DNA of 64,000 bases from Candidatus Poribacteria bacterium (GCA_022820835.1 JAJEET010000085.1:49177-113176); one strand, 5' to 3'; counted from the stretch's first letter, positions 1-9,402 are shown. Notes: generated from the letters alone by a model not told the origin. Made by a program: numbers and translations.

Positions 1-267
1 ACGGAAGCACGGCTTGCTAAGCGGCAGGCGGTCTTGGAACAGGTTCGTCAGATTATCGCGAAAGAGTTAACCGAACGTCAAACCGAGTGTATCCAGCTCT
101 ATTTTTATAAAGGCAAAACGCAAGAAGAGATTGGAGATATCCTCGGTATTTCCCGGCGTGTTGTGAGTCAACACCTCTTTGGTGTCACACGAAACGGGAA
201 ACAGATAGGCGGTGCGATTAATAAAATCCGAAAGGTGTGTCGAAAATTAGGAATAGAATTTCCGTAG
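1..267 (+). CDS. Sigma-70 region 4-like HTH protein, 5' end cut by window edge
   Basis: Frame 1 is open from the first base, so the TTG at 34 used by the ORF track is probably internal and the gene begins before the window. The visible 88 residues contain a sigma-70 region 4 type helix-turn-helix: an LTERQ start, then TQEEIGDILGIS and VVSQHL, which is the usual pattern for a DNA-reading HTH. The C-terminus (GGAINKIRKVCRK) is basic. It could be the tail of a small sigma-like regulator or of a phage-type HTH protein; the missing N-terminus prevents a choice. A stem-loop follows at 313-347. Confidence 0.6.
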   Translation, partial: TEARLAKRQAVLEQVRQIIAKELTERQTECIQLYFYKGKTQEEIGDILGISRRVVSQHLFGVTRNGKQIGGAINKIRKVCRKLGIEFP

Positions 268-312
268 GTGCAGAACACAAGATCTGTATGTAAATGCTAC
301 ACGTGCAATTCA

Positions 313-347
313 AAGCGAGAGGTAACCTTCAAGGCGACCTCTCGCTT
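313..347. terminator. Perfect 11-bp stem-loop after the HTH gene
   Basis: AAGCGAGAGGT and ACCTCTCGCTT form a perfect 11-bp stem around a 13-nt loop. It lies between the 3' ends of the convergent HTH gene and response regulator gene, a natural place for a shared terminator. No T-tract follows on either strand, so classic intrinsic termination is uncertain. Confidence 0.45.
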
Positions 348-445
348 GGAAGCACTTCATCAGCGATCAGCAGTTAGCAGTCAGTAAGCCTCAGGATTTG
401 AAGATATCTCCTGCACGAGGCGTGAAGGTCTCTGATATATTGTCC

Positions 446-1138
446 TCAACCGATTTCCTTGAACCGATAGCCGACCCCGTGCACCGTCTCAATATGTTTG
501 CCGAATTCGCCGAGTTTGCGACGTAGACGGCTGACATGTGTGTCCACCGTCCGGTCAATCCCGTAATACTCCTGTCCCCAGATGACATCCATCAGAATAT
601 CACGTGTAAAGACGCGTCCGGGTGAACGTGCGAATAGAGTGATTAACTTAAACTCGGTGGCTGTCAAATCTATTGGACCGTTTTCAGTCAGGACTTGATG
701 TTTGTCGAGATCAATTATAAGTCCGTGTGTTTCAATCCGTTTCGTGCTTTCTGTTTGGTTACCGGCTTGGAGACGGCGTAGCACAGCAGACACCCGCAAC
801 ACCACTTCTCTCGGGCTGAAGGGTTTAGTGATGTAATCATCAGCGCCGAGTTCTAACCCTGCGACTCTATCCTTTTCTTCCGTTTTTGCAGTTACCATCA
901 CGACAGGAATATTTTTAGTTCTTGGATCGTTCTTTAGTAACCGACAGACGATCATGCCATCTACTTCTGGAAGCATCAGATCGAGTATAATGAGATCCGG
1001 TATTTTTTCAACCGATCGGTGCAGCGCATCCGCGCCATTACGAACATAATCCGTTTCAAAACCGGCTTCTTGTAAGTGATAGCGCAGTAAATCCGCTATA
1101 TCGCGTTCGTCTTCAACAATTAGAATCTTTGCGTCCAT
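446..1138 (-). CDS. PhoB/OmpR-family response regulator
   Basis: This 230-residue two-component regulator is of normal family length. The N-terminal receiver domain (about 1-120) has the acidic pocket (VEDERD), the phospho-acceptor Asp53 in LIILDLMLPEVDG, the conserved Thr/Lys in VMVTAK and the switch Lys in YITKPFSPRE. The C-terminal winged helix (about 130-230) has the OmpR-type LTATEFKLI and VDTHVSRLRRKLG segments, so it should bind DNA when phosphorylated. An AAGGA Shine-Dalgarno supports the ATG, and a good sigma-70-type promoter lies just upstream. No kinase is adjacent. The orphan PhoR-like kinase at 49382-51193 is one possible partner, which is inference only. Confidence 0.92.
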   Translation of the reverse strand: MDAKILIVEDERDIADLLRYHLQEAGFETDYVRNGADALHRSVEKIPDLIILDLMLPEVDGMIVCRLLKNDPRTKNIPVVMVTAKTEEKDRVAGLELGADDYITKPFSPREVVLRVSAVLRRLQAGNQTESTKRIETHGLIIDLDKHQVLTENGPIDLTATEFKLITLFARSPGRVFTRDILMDVIWGQEYYGIDRTVDTHVSRLRRKLGEFGKHIETVHGVGYRFKEIG

Positions 1139-1177
1139 TTAAAATTTCCTTACAGTCAGTTTTTGATACCGAGTATT

Positions 1178-1206
1178 ATTTTAACAGATGACGCGGATAT
1201 TGTCAA
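1178..1206 (-). promoter_or_regulatory. Sigma-70-type promoter for the response regulator
   Basis: On the minus strand TTGACA (1201-1206) and TAAAAT (1178-1183) are separated by 17 bp, about 40 bp before the response regulator ATG. Two near-identical AAATTGTC/AAATTGAC stretches sit at and upstream of the -35 and could be an operator. The hexamers are seen directly; the function is inferred. Confidence 0.7.
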
Positions 1207-1336
1207 TTTATTGAGACAATTTGTTGTCTATAATCAAATCTTGAGGATATGCTATTATTTAAAATGGTGTTCTATTCTTTCCAATAGGTTAACCGCAGCG
1301 TTCAAACGGACGTTTAATTTTGCTCAACCTCACTTT

Positions 1337-2431
1337 CTAATGATCTTCGCTATCTATTTTACTACTGTCTACCTGCCCTGTTTCGGGGATAACCGAAACC
1401 GCCGACACTGCTTTCAACACAACAGTATCACCAACTTGGAAAAGGCAGTTATAGTCGGTCTGGACGGAGTAGTGCTGTCCATCCACTTCAACGTGGTATG
1501 TGTAATCGTGTCCCTTGAACGCCTGTCCGATGATGCGTCCGGTTTTTGCGCCGCTATTCCAAGAATCGGATGCCAGCATTTTTAGACATTCTGGACGGAT
1601 TGATAAAAGCACATCTCCAGCAACTTGACCGTCCACCTTTACACGTCCGAAGGGTGTCTGTGCGAACCCGTTTTGCACATAAGCTTCAATGAAGTTCGTC
1701 TGTCCGAGGAAATCCGCGACATAAGCTGTTTTCGGCTGTCGATACACGACTTCCGGCGTACCGACCTGTTCAAGTGTTCCTTCTTTCATCACTCCCAAGC
1801 GTTCAGCGAAACTTAACGCCTCTTCTTGTGAATGTGTAACGAGTACGGCACTAATACCTGCTGCCTTTAGAAGTGCGCGGACTTCATCACGTGTTGTCTG
1901 TCGTAATCCTGGGTCCAGACTTGAGAACGGTTCATCTAAGAGTAGCAGCTTAGGACGTGCAATGATCGCGCGTGCCAAGGCGACGCGCTGCTGTTCACCA
2001 CCAGAAAGGTGGTGTGGCATCCGTGTCTGCAGTTGCGTCAAACCGACCATACCAAGTACGTCTAATGCTCTCTCGCGTCTCACTCTTTTGGTTGCTTTTC
2101 GGAGCCCGAAGGCGACGTTCTCAAAGACATTTTTGTGTGGAAAGAGGGCATAGTCCTGAAACACGAAACCGATACCTCGAGCCTCCGCCGGAACATAGGT
2201 GTCGGCATCGGAGAGTATCTGCTTCTCCATAATGACTGTTCCGGTGTCCGCTTGTTCAAAACCCGCTATAATCCGTAAGGTCGTCGTTTTTCCGCAACCG
2301 CTCGGACCCAAGAGCGCGAAAATTTCACCCGGATAGACACTGAAACTGACGTTTTTTATGGTTGGCAGTTGGTTAGTTCCGAACCGTTTTGTAAGTGCGT
2401 TTACTATGAGTAGTGGTGTAGGCATTGCCAA
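1337..2431 (-). CDS. ABC transporter ATPase, iron/spermidine/putrescine (FbpC/PotA) type
   Basis: A 364-residue ATP-binding subunit of an importer-type ABC transporter. The Walker A motif is GPSGCGKTT (about residue 42), the Q-loop is in FVFQDYALFPH, the signature is LSGGEQQRVALARAI, Walker B is LLLLDEPFSSLD and the switch His is in VLVTHSQEEAL. The roughly 120 C-terminal residues look like the TOBE regulatory domain of the FbpC/PotA subfamily (LLSIRPECL). No permease or substrate-binding protein is next to it, so the substrate cannot be named and the partners must be encoded elsewhere. Ferric iron, polyamine, sulfate and molybdate members share this architecture. Confidence 0.88.
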   Translation of the reverse strand: MAMPTPLLIVNALTKRFGTNQLPTIKNVSFSVYPGEIFALLGPSGCGKTTTLRIIAGFEQADTGTVIMEKQILSDADTYVPAEARGIGFVFQDYALFPHKNVFENVAFGLRKATKRVRRERALDVLGMVGLTQLQTRMPHHLSGGEQQRVALARAIIARPKLLLLDEPFSSLDPGLRQTTRDEVRALLKAAGISAVLVTHSQEEALSFAERLGVMKEGTLEQVGTPEVVYRQPKTAYVADFLGQTNFIEAYVQNGFAQTPFGRVKVDGQVAGDVLLSIRPECLKMLASDSWNSGAKTGRIIGQAFKGHDYTYHVEVDGQHYSVQTDYNCLFQVGDTVVLKAVSAVSVIPETGQVDSSKIDSEDH

Positions 2432-2480
2432 GTACCCTGCCTTTGAAGGCGAGGTTTCCGTCCCAAAAGTTTTGATGATT

Positions 2481-2599
2481 TATAGTGAAACCTTAGAATT
2501 AATTAGACATTTTCTGCGAGTAGAACCCCCCCTAACCCCCCTTATCAGGGGGGAATTGGGTCATTTGTAGATGTCAATATATTTTTATACTTTACCATA
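2481..2599. mobile_element. MITE-like element, family A, copy 1
   Basis: About 119 bp bounded by imperfect inverted ends (TATAGTGAAACC and TTTACCATA), with an internal CCCCCC-TTATCA-GGGGGG hairpin and a GTAGATGTCAATATATTTTTAT tail shared with copies at 49084 and 57351. It encodes no protein. It lies between the divergent-looking gene ends at 2431 and 2694 and fills most of that gap. Confidence 0.6.
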
Positions 2600-2693
2600 G
2601 TTTTTATTTTGACTTGCAAACATGCTCTCTTTGAGGTAAGATTTCCGACCTATGGAACGTATTCAGGTTTTTGATTGTCAAACTCGCGTTAAT

Positions 2694-4625
2694 CTAAAGC
2701 GTGTGTCCGGCACCAGACGATGGCATATAGAGGTTCAATGCGAAACTGATGAGACTTAGAAGGCTACGCGGGATGTAATCGCCCAGGACGAGTCCAAGGA
2801 AAAACGGGATCGCTTTCCGATACGTCTGCCATCCCCAAAATCGAAGGATAAGAAACTTGATGAACCAACTCACCATCACCGGAAACCAGAAATAGATCAA
2901 CCCGCCCCACGATGCGCCTGAAAGTACGTAACCCGACGGGTGAAGTGTCCACCACAACAAGCGTGTCCGCAAAAGATGGAGGAGAAACACGAAACCGAAC
3001 CCACCACACATAAAAGTGATCGCGCTAAAATCTGGTTCTTTCGGATGCTGAAGCCAGCTCTGTAGCGGGTTAAAACTCTCCCATCCGAAGCGTCCGACGA
3101 CCCCTTGGCACTGCGCAAGTACGCCGTATTGGTATGCCACCTGCAAATATGTCCAGAATGTCGCTAAGGCGCCGACCCCAATAGCGAGTGCCATCCCGAG
3201 GATCAAGGTTTTGCCTGGCATTCCCGAACGCTCGCCGATCCGTAGCGATTCGATCTGGTTTGGCATCGGATGTGAACGGTTACAACGGTTAAACGCGTAA
3301 AGGAAGGTCATGATCGTCAGGTTGGCTGCCCCGAGCTGCCGTGTGCCGAACATACTGAGCATCATCTGGCGCGGATTGATGCCTATGACTTCATGGTAGG
3401 GCGGGCCGAGTTCAGCACGCACGCGTCCTATGGCTATAGCGAATGCGATGAACAGCGCGTAGAACACACCGATTGCCCAGAGGGACATCCCCGCTGCATA
3501 ACAGAAACCGAATACGAGTCCAATACTCAGCAGCGTCAAAACTGCGACTGTCCTATAAGAGAGCGGTTCGTTACTATCGTCCCCTCGTTCACGACCGATG
3601 ACGTTTTGAAAGAAGCGGACGAAGTGGCGGCGTGCCATCCAGAGTGTCAACACTGCGATACCGACCCACGCGCCGGACGCGCGATCGTTAAGATGTAAAA
3701 CGCTGATGTTGGTGACACCGACTGCACTTGCAATGACACGTTCTGCCCGCGTCAACCAAAAGAAAAACCACGTTGAGAATGCCAGATCAAGCGGCATGAA
3801 GTAGGTCAGTCCGACAATCGCCAGATTAAAAGACATAGACGCATAACCGATGGCGTTCCATGGACGTTCCGTAAAATGTTGGTCGAGCCTATAGTTCGGC
3901 GGTAGTGCTGGGATAACAGGAAAAATATCGTGTAACCCAGCGAGCACCCTTAACAAGGCAGCGATACCGAACCCGAACCAGAGCACACGGGATCGAAAGA
4001 AATTGCGGTTCGTCGTCATCTGCAACGGCAGATGTGTAAGTGGGAAACTCAGTTTCTCACGCTCCATCCACTGCTTACGGAGGAGCAGCCCTAAACAGAG
4101 GAGTGAACCGTAGAGGATAAATATGAATCCCGACCAGAGCAGTGCCGGTCTCACCCAGATACGGAGATGTTCTATCCAATAGATACTCGATTCGCCTTCG
4201 TAATATCCTGCTAAAAGCTCGAATTCGTGTACCGTCAGCCACGCTGGAATATGGTGGAGAAAGAGTTGTGCCCATTCGTTTTCTGGGGTCGCGAACCAGA
4301 AGGGATGCGCAAGCGTCCCCATTAGAATTGCCATCATCGCGTGCCCGGAGATCGTGGAGACCATCGTCACCATGATATAGATCAGGAGCAGTTCTGCAGG
4401 CGTGAACGCGATACGTGGCGAAAATTTGCGGAGTAGGACGTTGAAAGCGATGAGAACAACGAGTGTGAAAACGGCGTTGGAGAACGGTGAAACCAGCGTG
4501 TAGACGGCGTACCAGAGTTCACTGGCGATTCCCACCCAATACGCGTTAACAATAACTAAGATTAATCCGACAACGAGTGCCTTTTTTGTCACGACATCCG
4601 GTGGGTTCGCAGTTCTGGAATTCAT
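2694..4625 (-). CDS. DUF6785/DUF6784-like polytopic membrane protein
   Basis: A 643-residue integral membrane protein with roughly a dozen hydrophobic segments spread along its length (for example LVVGLILVIVNAYWVGIAS at the N-terminus and VGIAVLTLWMA in the middle). Overall it resembles DUF6785/DUF6784 proteins, sometimes loosely likened to OPT-type transporters; this family call is from memory. Its function is unknown and no transport motif can be assigned. The start lies 10 bp after the stop of the S41 protease gene, so the two are probably co-transcribed from the promoter at 6221-6249. The ATG has only a weak Shine-Dalgarno, consistent with translation following the upstream gene. Confidence 0.7.
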   Translation of the reverse strand: MNSRTANPPDVVTKKALVVGLILVIVNAYWVGIASELWYAVYTLVSPFSNAVFTLVVLIAFNVLLRKFSPRIAFTPAELLLIYIMVTMVSTISGHAMMAILMGTLAHPFWFATPENEWAQLFLHHIPAWLTVHEFELLAGYYEGESSIYWIEHLRIWVRPALLWSGFIFILYGSLLCLGLLLRKQWMEREKLSFPLTHLPLQMTTNRNFFRSRVLWFGFGIAALLRVLAGLHDIFPVIPALPPNYRLDQHFTERPWNAIGYASMSFNLAIVGLTYFMPLDLAFSTWFFFWLTRAERVIASAVGVTNISVLHLNDRASGAWVGIAVLTLWMARRHFVRFFQNVIGRERGDDSNEPLSYRTVAVLTLLSIGLVFGFCYAAGMSLWAIGVFYALFIAFAIAIGRVRAELGPPYHEVIGINPRQMMLSMFGTRQLGAANLTIMTFLYAFNRCNRSHPMPNQIESLRIGERSGMPGKTLILGMALAIGVGALATFWTYLQVAYQYGVLAQCQGVVGRFGWESFNPLQSWLQHPKEPDFSAITFMCGGFGFVFLLHLLRTRLLWWTLHPSGYVLSGASWGGLIYFWFPVMVSWFIKFLILRFWGWQTYRKAIPFFLGLVLGDYIPRSLLSLISFALNLYMPSSGAGHTL

Positions 4626-4635
4626 ATTCAGCCAG

Positions 4636-6180
4636 TTATTCCTCAGAGACCGCGTCCGGTTCTATAGGCGTATCGGCTTGCGTCGTTGAGGGCGGTTCCG
4701 TATCCTCTGGTGGGTTGAGGAATTTCGCAACTTCATCGGCGTTAATGATACGAATTGCTTCTTGCAGCTGCCGATCGTACGCTAAATCGACGACCTGTTC
4801 AATACCGACATAAAGATTGTAGACCTGTTCAACGCTCTGCTTCAGCCACTTTAGACTGACGTAGATACGTTCTTCTTCGAGTTGCTGCTGGAGTGTGGGG
4901 AGTTCAGTTTCAAGCAGGGAGAAATCTTTCGGAATTTCACCTGGGCGTGTGTGGTGGTCATCAATCCATTTTGTGATGAAATCCCTGAATGTATCGCTCT
5001 TTTCCGCCTTTCGCAGCATTATCGCCTCTACGTCGTCAGGTTCATCGTCAGCGATAGCGACTTGTGGGGTGATACCGGTTTCGTTAATTGAGGTGCCGTT
5101 TGGTGTATAGTAGGTGGAGATCGTCAGTGACATGGCGCCACCATCTGGGAGTTCGTAACGTTTTTGGACGACCCCTTTGCCGTAGGTTTTCTGTCCAACG
5201 AGGATACCGCGACGTGTATCCTTAATCGCCCCTGCCACGATTTCCGATGCACTTGCACTGTATTCATTGACGAGGACAATAAGCGGGATCTCTGGCGGAC
5301 ACAGCAGTTTCGATGTCGCTGGGTATTGTTCATCAAATTCGCTCTTTCTACCTTTGGTCGAAACGATAAAACCTTTATTAATAAAGGCATCGGCGATGTG
5401 ATATGCAGCGTTTAGCAAGCCGCCCTGGTTGTCCCGTAGGTCCAAGATAAGTGCCTTCATACCGGCGGCTTCGTGTGCTTTGAATGCATCGTTAAACTCT
5501 TCTTCTGTACCGTCTGTCCGTCTACTCCCGATAAAACTTGTGATGCGGATATAACCGATGTCGTCTTGAAGCATGGTGGACTTAACGCTATTGATAGAAA
5601 TCCTGCCGCGCGTTAATGTCACATCGAATGGGTCAAGAAATTTACGTTGCACAGTGATTGTCACATCTGTATTGATTTTACCTCTGAGTATATCAACAAC
5701 ATCGTCGCGTGTCATGCCGGTTCTTTCACTGAGGTGTATCCGTTTGCCGTCAACTTTAGTAATATAGTCGCCTGCTTGGAGTTTCGCTCTTGAGGCGGGT
5801 GTATTCGGGAACGGTTTAGAAATTTTGATGAAGCCGCGATGGTCCTTGTAGATCTGGATACCGAGTCCGCCATATTCCGCGTTGTAGAGGTTTTCAACTG
5901 CACGCTGATGCTCGCGTCGTGAGACGTAGTAGGTGTATGGGTCATTCAGGGCTGCCAGCGCACCCTTAACCGCCCCACGATACATATCATTATTATCTTC
6001 TATCGGTTTATAGTAATTCGATTCGGCGATTTGGATGGCTCTTGTAATCGTTGCGCTTAGGACATCACGCGTGATGCGTCCGTCCCGACTCATTGCATCT
6101 TTTTCACTCGGATTGATAAGTAGAAGTGGGATAGCAACTGCAACAAGCAGGACTATGAAGGACAATGTGTATCTTTTCAT
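4636..6180 (-). CDS. S41 family carboxy-terminal processing protease (CtpA-like)
   Basis: This 514-residue protease starts with an uncleaved-anchor or signal sequence (YTLSFIVLLVAVAIPLLLI), placing it in the periplasm. A PDZ domain (about 95-180; GGLGIQIYKD, AGDYITKVDGKRI) is followed by the S41 catalytic domain. The catalytic serine is in NEYSASASEIVAGAI and the catalytic lysine in GQKTYGKGVVQ, the Ser-Lys dyad of CtpA/Prc enzymes, which trim the C-termini of periplasmic or membrane proteins. The last 100 residues are acidic and Thr/Pro-rich, an extension beyond the usual domain. It is the first gene of a pair with the downstream DUF6785-like protein. Confidence 0.93.
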   Translation of the reverse strand: MKRYTLSFIVLLVAVAIPLLLINPSEKDAMSRDGRITRDVLSATITRAIQIAESNYYKPIEDNNDMYRGAVKGALAALNDPYTYYVSRREHQRAVENLYNAEYGGLGIQIYKDHRGFIKISKPFPNTPASRAKLQAGDYITKVDGKRIHLSERTGMTRDDVVDILRGKINTDVTITVQRKFLDPFDVTLTRGRISINSVKSTMLQDDIGYIRITSFIGSRRTDGTEEEFNDAFKAHEAAGMKALILDLRDNQGGLLNAAYHIADAFINKGFIVSTKGRKSEFDEQYPATSKLLCPPEIPLIVLVNEYSASASEIVAGAIKDTRRGILVGQKTYGKGVVQKRYELPDGGAMSLTISTYYTPNGTSINETGITPQVAIADDEPDDVEAIMLRKAEKSDTFRDFITKWIDDHHTRPGEIPKDFSLLETELPTLQQQLEEERIYVSLKWLKQSVEQVYNLYVGIEQVVDLAYDRQLQEAIRIINADEVAKFLNPPEDTEPPSTTQADTPIEPDAVSEE

Positions 6181-6220
6181 GACAGTTTCCTCAGTGTTTT
6201 GGGATTGGATTATTCTGACT

Positions 6221-6249
6221 ATTTTAACACGGATTCAGGATTAACGCAA
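6221..6249 (-). promoter_or_regulatory. Promoter for the S41 protease operon
   Basis: On the minus strand TTGCGT (6244-6249), a 17-bp spacer and TAAAAT (6221-6226) lie about 40 bp before the protease ATG. The -35 is a weak match and the -10 matches at five of six positions. Confidence 0.55.
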
Positions 6250-6308
6250 TATAATTTTTTTATTCCGTTTTGCAGACGGGGTTTTGTAACCTCACTTTTC
6301 ACGAAAAC

Positions 6309-7220
6309 TTACCGATCCGTTGGCGGTTGGGTCTTCCACCGATTGTGAAGCCACAACCACTGTTCTGGGTATTTATGGATGTACGTCTCTAATTGTTTCA
6401 GCATCTGTGTTGTATAGCGTTCCACATCGCTTTCAAAATCGTCCGTCGGTTCGGGGTAGATAGCTGGTGAGATATAGATATAGTGCCGGTCATCTGGTTG
6501 GCGAATACTGAGTGAGAAGATAAGCGGTGCGCCTGTTCTCAGTGTCAGAACAGCAGGACCGCGCACTGCTGAGGCCGGTTTCCCTAAAAAGTTAACGAAG
6601 ACACCTTCTGAGCCAGCATTTTGATCCGCAAAAAATCCAATGGCTTGGTTGTTTTTCAAGGCGCGCAGGGTTTCCCGGACAGCCCGCTTCCGTGGAATCA
6701 GTTTCAGACTCAGCTGCTCACGGTGCCGCCATAAGTAGGTGTTGAGTAACTCGTTTTTCAGCGGAAAAGCGATCGCTTTCGCGCGATTCGGTATTAGCGC
6801 ACCGTAGACGAGCGATAAGAGTTCCCAGTTCCCGAAATGCGCCAAAAACACAATCGCACCTTTTTCTCCCTCTAAAGCCGTATACAGATTTTCTTGACCT
6901 TCTACTGTGACGTGATCCCAGATATTCTCGGCATTAAGTTTCGGAAACCGAAGGAATTCGACGCAGGTTTTGCCGACATTGACAAAGCTCGCCTTACAGA
7001 TTTCCGTGCGCTGCTTGGCTGTGAGATCATCACCGAACGCAATCTGTAAATTATTTAGGGCGATCTCCCGTCGTTTCTTGACGAGAGTGTAATATAACAT
7101 CCCCATGCCGCGCCCGATCTGCATTGCCCACCCTTTCGGAAGGCATCGGCACCCCCAACCGAAAGTAGCCACTATCCGGTATATGCATCTGTCTTTCCAC
7201 GTGCGCTGCTCATTCGACAT
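6309..7220 (-). CDS. LpxL/HtrB-like lysophospholipid (lipid A) acyltransferase
   Basis: A 303-residue member of the lipid A biosynthesis acyltransferase family, which transfers acyl chains to Kdo2-lipid IVA or related lipids at the inner membrane. The hallmark catalytic block is HFGNWE in VFLAHFGNWELLS (about residue 124), the HX4E form of the HX4D/E motif. The downstream DQNAGSEGVFVNFLGKPA and WLWLHNRWK segments are also typical of LpxL/LpxM. The length matches the family (about 300). It supports a Gram-negative envelope. It is divergently oriented from the membrane-protein operon at 7393, with about 170 bp between them. Confidence 0.88.
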   Translation of the reverse strand: MSNEQRTWKDRCIYRIVATFGWGCRCLPKGWAMQIGRGMGMLYYTLVKKRREIALNNLQIAFGDDLTAKQRTEICKASFVNVGKTCVEFLRFPKLNAENIWDHVTVEGQENLYTALEGEKGAIVFLAHFGNWELLSLVYGALIPNRAKAIAFPLKNELLNTYLWRHREQLSLKLIPRKRAVRETLRALKNNQAIGFFADQNAGSEGVFVNFLGKPASAVRGPAVLTLRTGAPLIFSLSIRQPDDRHYIYISPAIYPEPTDDFESDVERYTTQMLKQLETYIHKYPEQWLWLHNRWKTQPPTDR

Positions 7221-7322
7221 CCCATATTTCCTTTATCCGTAGTACCTGATAATAATAGATAGAGTATACCATATTCGTGCGTTTATGGCAATGCATTCGT
7301 ATGTTTGAAAATGCTTATACAC

Positions 7323-7352
7323 TTGACAAAAGCGGCTTAGAACCTGTAAAAT
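7323..7352 (+). promoter_or_regulatory. Promoter for the 7.4-13.5 kb membrane-protein/MoxR operon
   Basis: TTGACA (7323-7328), an 18-bp spacer and TAAAAT (7347-7352) lie 40 bp before the ATG at 7393. This is the only clear promoter before the run of same-strand genes up to 13554. Confidence 0.65.
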
Positions 7353-7392
7353 AGCGCCATAGTTACTACATATCTCACGAAATTAGGAACGG

Positions 7393-8325
7393 ATGTTAGA
7401 ATCAACTGAGGCACCACAATCAAATAAAAGCCATAAGGTGATGCTGCAGCCGATGGGACTTGCCGGTATTTTAGATACTGCGTTGAGTCTCTACCGGCGG
7501 AATTTCGGCGTGTTCTTTGGGATAGCTGCCCTCTATTTTGTCTTAATAGCGGCGCAAGAGTTTCTCGTCGTCTTTTTATTGGAAAAATCCGACACGCCGA
7601 ATCTTGAGGGGTTTATTTCTGATGTTGATGTTGTGTTGGACGGGTTTATCGGCATGTTAAACGTAGGAATATTGGTCGTTGCCTGCAGTGAAATTTATTT
7701 GGGTGGACCGGTCACAATTCAAATTGCCTTACGACGTTTCAGTTCTCGATTTTTGGGGTATCTTGGTGCTTCGTTGATCTATTTATTCGTCGGTTATATG
7801 TGGATGCTGGATTCATTGGGAGATTCGAGTCTGGTCAATCTGTTCCGCATTGGCTTTTTTCCGTTTTTATGTTTCTATTTGATCAGTTGGGTTTTCTACG
7901 GTCCAGTCGTTTTACTTGAAGAACCTATAGCCGTGCAGGCACTGGGACGCAGCAAGGGATTAGTTCGAGGCACCTGGAGGCGGGTCTTCGGAATAGTGCT
8001 GGCGATTACACTATTTTGTCTTGCTATTGATTATATCCTTGGCAGCTCCTTTGGTGTCATTCTCGCTTTGTTTGGAGTTGTTCGGGATGGCAGTTTAATG
8101 GAGACAGTCAGATCGCTGTTCGGGATGAAATATATTTTTGATAGACCTACATCTGTAGATACGTCAATTATGTATTTGGTCTACCTTGCTGTAGAAACGT
8201 TTTCGCTCCCAATTTATGGGATCGGTGTGACGCTGCTCTACTTCGATTTACGCATCCGGAAAGAGGCTTTCGATATTGAGATGCGAGCACAGAGTAGGGC
8301 ACATAGTACACAAGGTTTGATGTAA
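7393..8325 (+). CDS. Polytopic membrane protein, paralogue 1 of 4
   Basis: 310 residues. After a short soluble N-terminus comes a conserved LAGILDTALSLYRRNFGVFFGIAALY block, then about six hydrophobic segments and the C-terminal signature LLYFDLRIRKEAFDIE. The same N- and C-terminal signatures recur in the proteins at 8385 and 15485. By eye it resembles the glycerophosphodiester-phosphodiesterase membrane domain / DUF975-like group of unknown function. It heads an operon that continues into DUF4129, DUF4350, MoxR and DUF58 genes, so it probably works with that envelope-associated complex (inference). Confidence 0.75.
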   Translation: MLESTEAPQSNKSHKVMLQPMGLAGILDTALSLYRRNFGVFFGIAALYFVLIAAQEFLVVFLLEKSDTPNLEGFISDVDVVLDGFIGMLNVGILVVACSEIYLGGPVTIQIALRRFSSRFLGYLGASLIYLFVGYMWMLDSLGDSSLVNLFRIGFFPFLCFYLISWVFYGPVVLLEEPIAVQALGRSKGLVRGTWRRVFGIVLAITLFCLAIDYILGSSFGVILALFGVVRDGSLMETVRSLFGMKYIFDRPTSVDTSIMYLVYLAVETFSLPIYGIGVTLLYFDLRIRKEAFDIEMRAQSRAHSTQGLM

Positions 8326-8384
8326 AGCGTGAAATGTGATACAATGGTGTATATACAATGACTTTTCTTAGGTTTGGAGGAACT

Positions 8385-9299
8385 ATGAACGAACACAACA
8401 ATTTAGCACACTCAGAAAGCGATGAAACTGTTTCTACCCCGCTACAGCAGATGTCTCTTGTCGATATCCTTGACGGAATGTTCAACCTCTATCGGAGCCA
8501 CTTTCGACTGTTTTTGGGTATCGTCGTTATTTATCTCGTGTTCGGATTTGTGCTTAACCTGATTTCTGTGTCAGTCATTATGGGGGCGACATCGGTCCCA
8601 AACGTTATGATTATTACAGTCCTGACGACTATGGCGAGTGTCTTGTTCGCTTATTGGATCGGTTGGGGATTGGTTTACGCGAGCACGCAGGTGTACTTAG
8701 GCAGAGATATTACCTCTCAGGCATCTTTAAAACAAGCATCAGGAAATTATTTTCGACTGCTCGGCAGCACATTCCTCTACTATCTGGTTGTGGTGTGTTT
8801 ATCAATTACGATTATCGGTATCCCGTTCGCCATCTATTTCGCGTTCCGATGGGCATTCTTCGCGTTTCCTGTATTGTATGAGGGGACGACGGCGAGGAAC
8901 GCGTTGCGACGGAGTACGGAATTGGTTAAAGGGACTTGGTGGCGTGTCTGTGGAATCATGATAGCGATTTCTCTGATCGCTTTCATGATAATGTTTATAT
9001 TGCAGACCTCCTACGGAATGATCTTCTCCGCATTCATAGGGAATACTGGCGCAGAGGGTGCTAACTTATATCAGACGCTTCTTCGCCTATTTGCGCCGTC
9101 ACCGAATGATGTCGGATGGGGATTTTACATTATTCACACATTAGGTTCTTTAATTATTGCTGGGTTCATTATGCCGATCGGCACCATCGGTTACGCGCTC
9201 CTCTACTTTGACCTCCGGATCCGGAAAGAGGCTTTTGATATTGAGAGGATGGCAGCAGACGTAGAGACGAATCGAGAGGCACTTCCGAGCGAAGAATAA
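8385..9299 (+). CDS. Polytopic membrane protein, paralogue 2 of 4
   Basis: 304 residues from the chosen start. The ORF track begins at 8358, but the ATG at 8385 has a GGAGG Shine-Dalgarno (8376-8380) at ideal distance and the upstream residues are not conserved. It contains the LVDILDGMFNLYRSHFRLFLGI block, a central RWAFFAFPVLYEG...RNALRRSTELVKGTWWR segment and the C-terminal LLYFDLRIRKEAFDIE signature, all shared with the 7393 protein. About six membrane segments. No enzymatic motif is visible. It lies 59 bp after paralogue 1 and is probably co-transcribed with it. Confidence 0.75.
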   Translation: MNEHNNLAHSESDETVSTPLQQMSLVDILDGMFNLYRSHFRLFLGIVVIYLVFGFVLNLISVSVIMGATSVPNVMIITVLTTMASVLFAYWIGWGLVYASTQVYLGRDITSQASLKQASGNYFRLLGSTFLYYLVVVCLSITIIGIPFAIYFAFRWAFFAFPVLYEGTTARNALRRSTELVKGTWWRVCGIMIAISLIAFMIMFILQTSYGMIFSAFIGNTGAEGANLYQTLLRLFAPSPNDVGWGFYIIHTLGSLIIAGFIMPIGTIGYALLYFDLRIRKEAFDIERMAADVETNREALPSEE

Positions 9300-9402
9300 A
9301 AAGGGAGGACCTTTACCTATTCTTTTTAGTGCCGATATGGGCGATTTTAACAACACATCTTTATTTTCAACGCGTAGACGCAAACAAAGAGGCGACATAA
9401 CT

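Noticed and set aside
1163-1585. 140-aa plus-strand ORF
   Set aside because: It overlaps the response regulator promoter and the end of the ABC ATPase gene in another frame; a shadow ORF.
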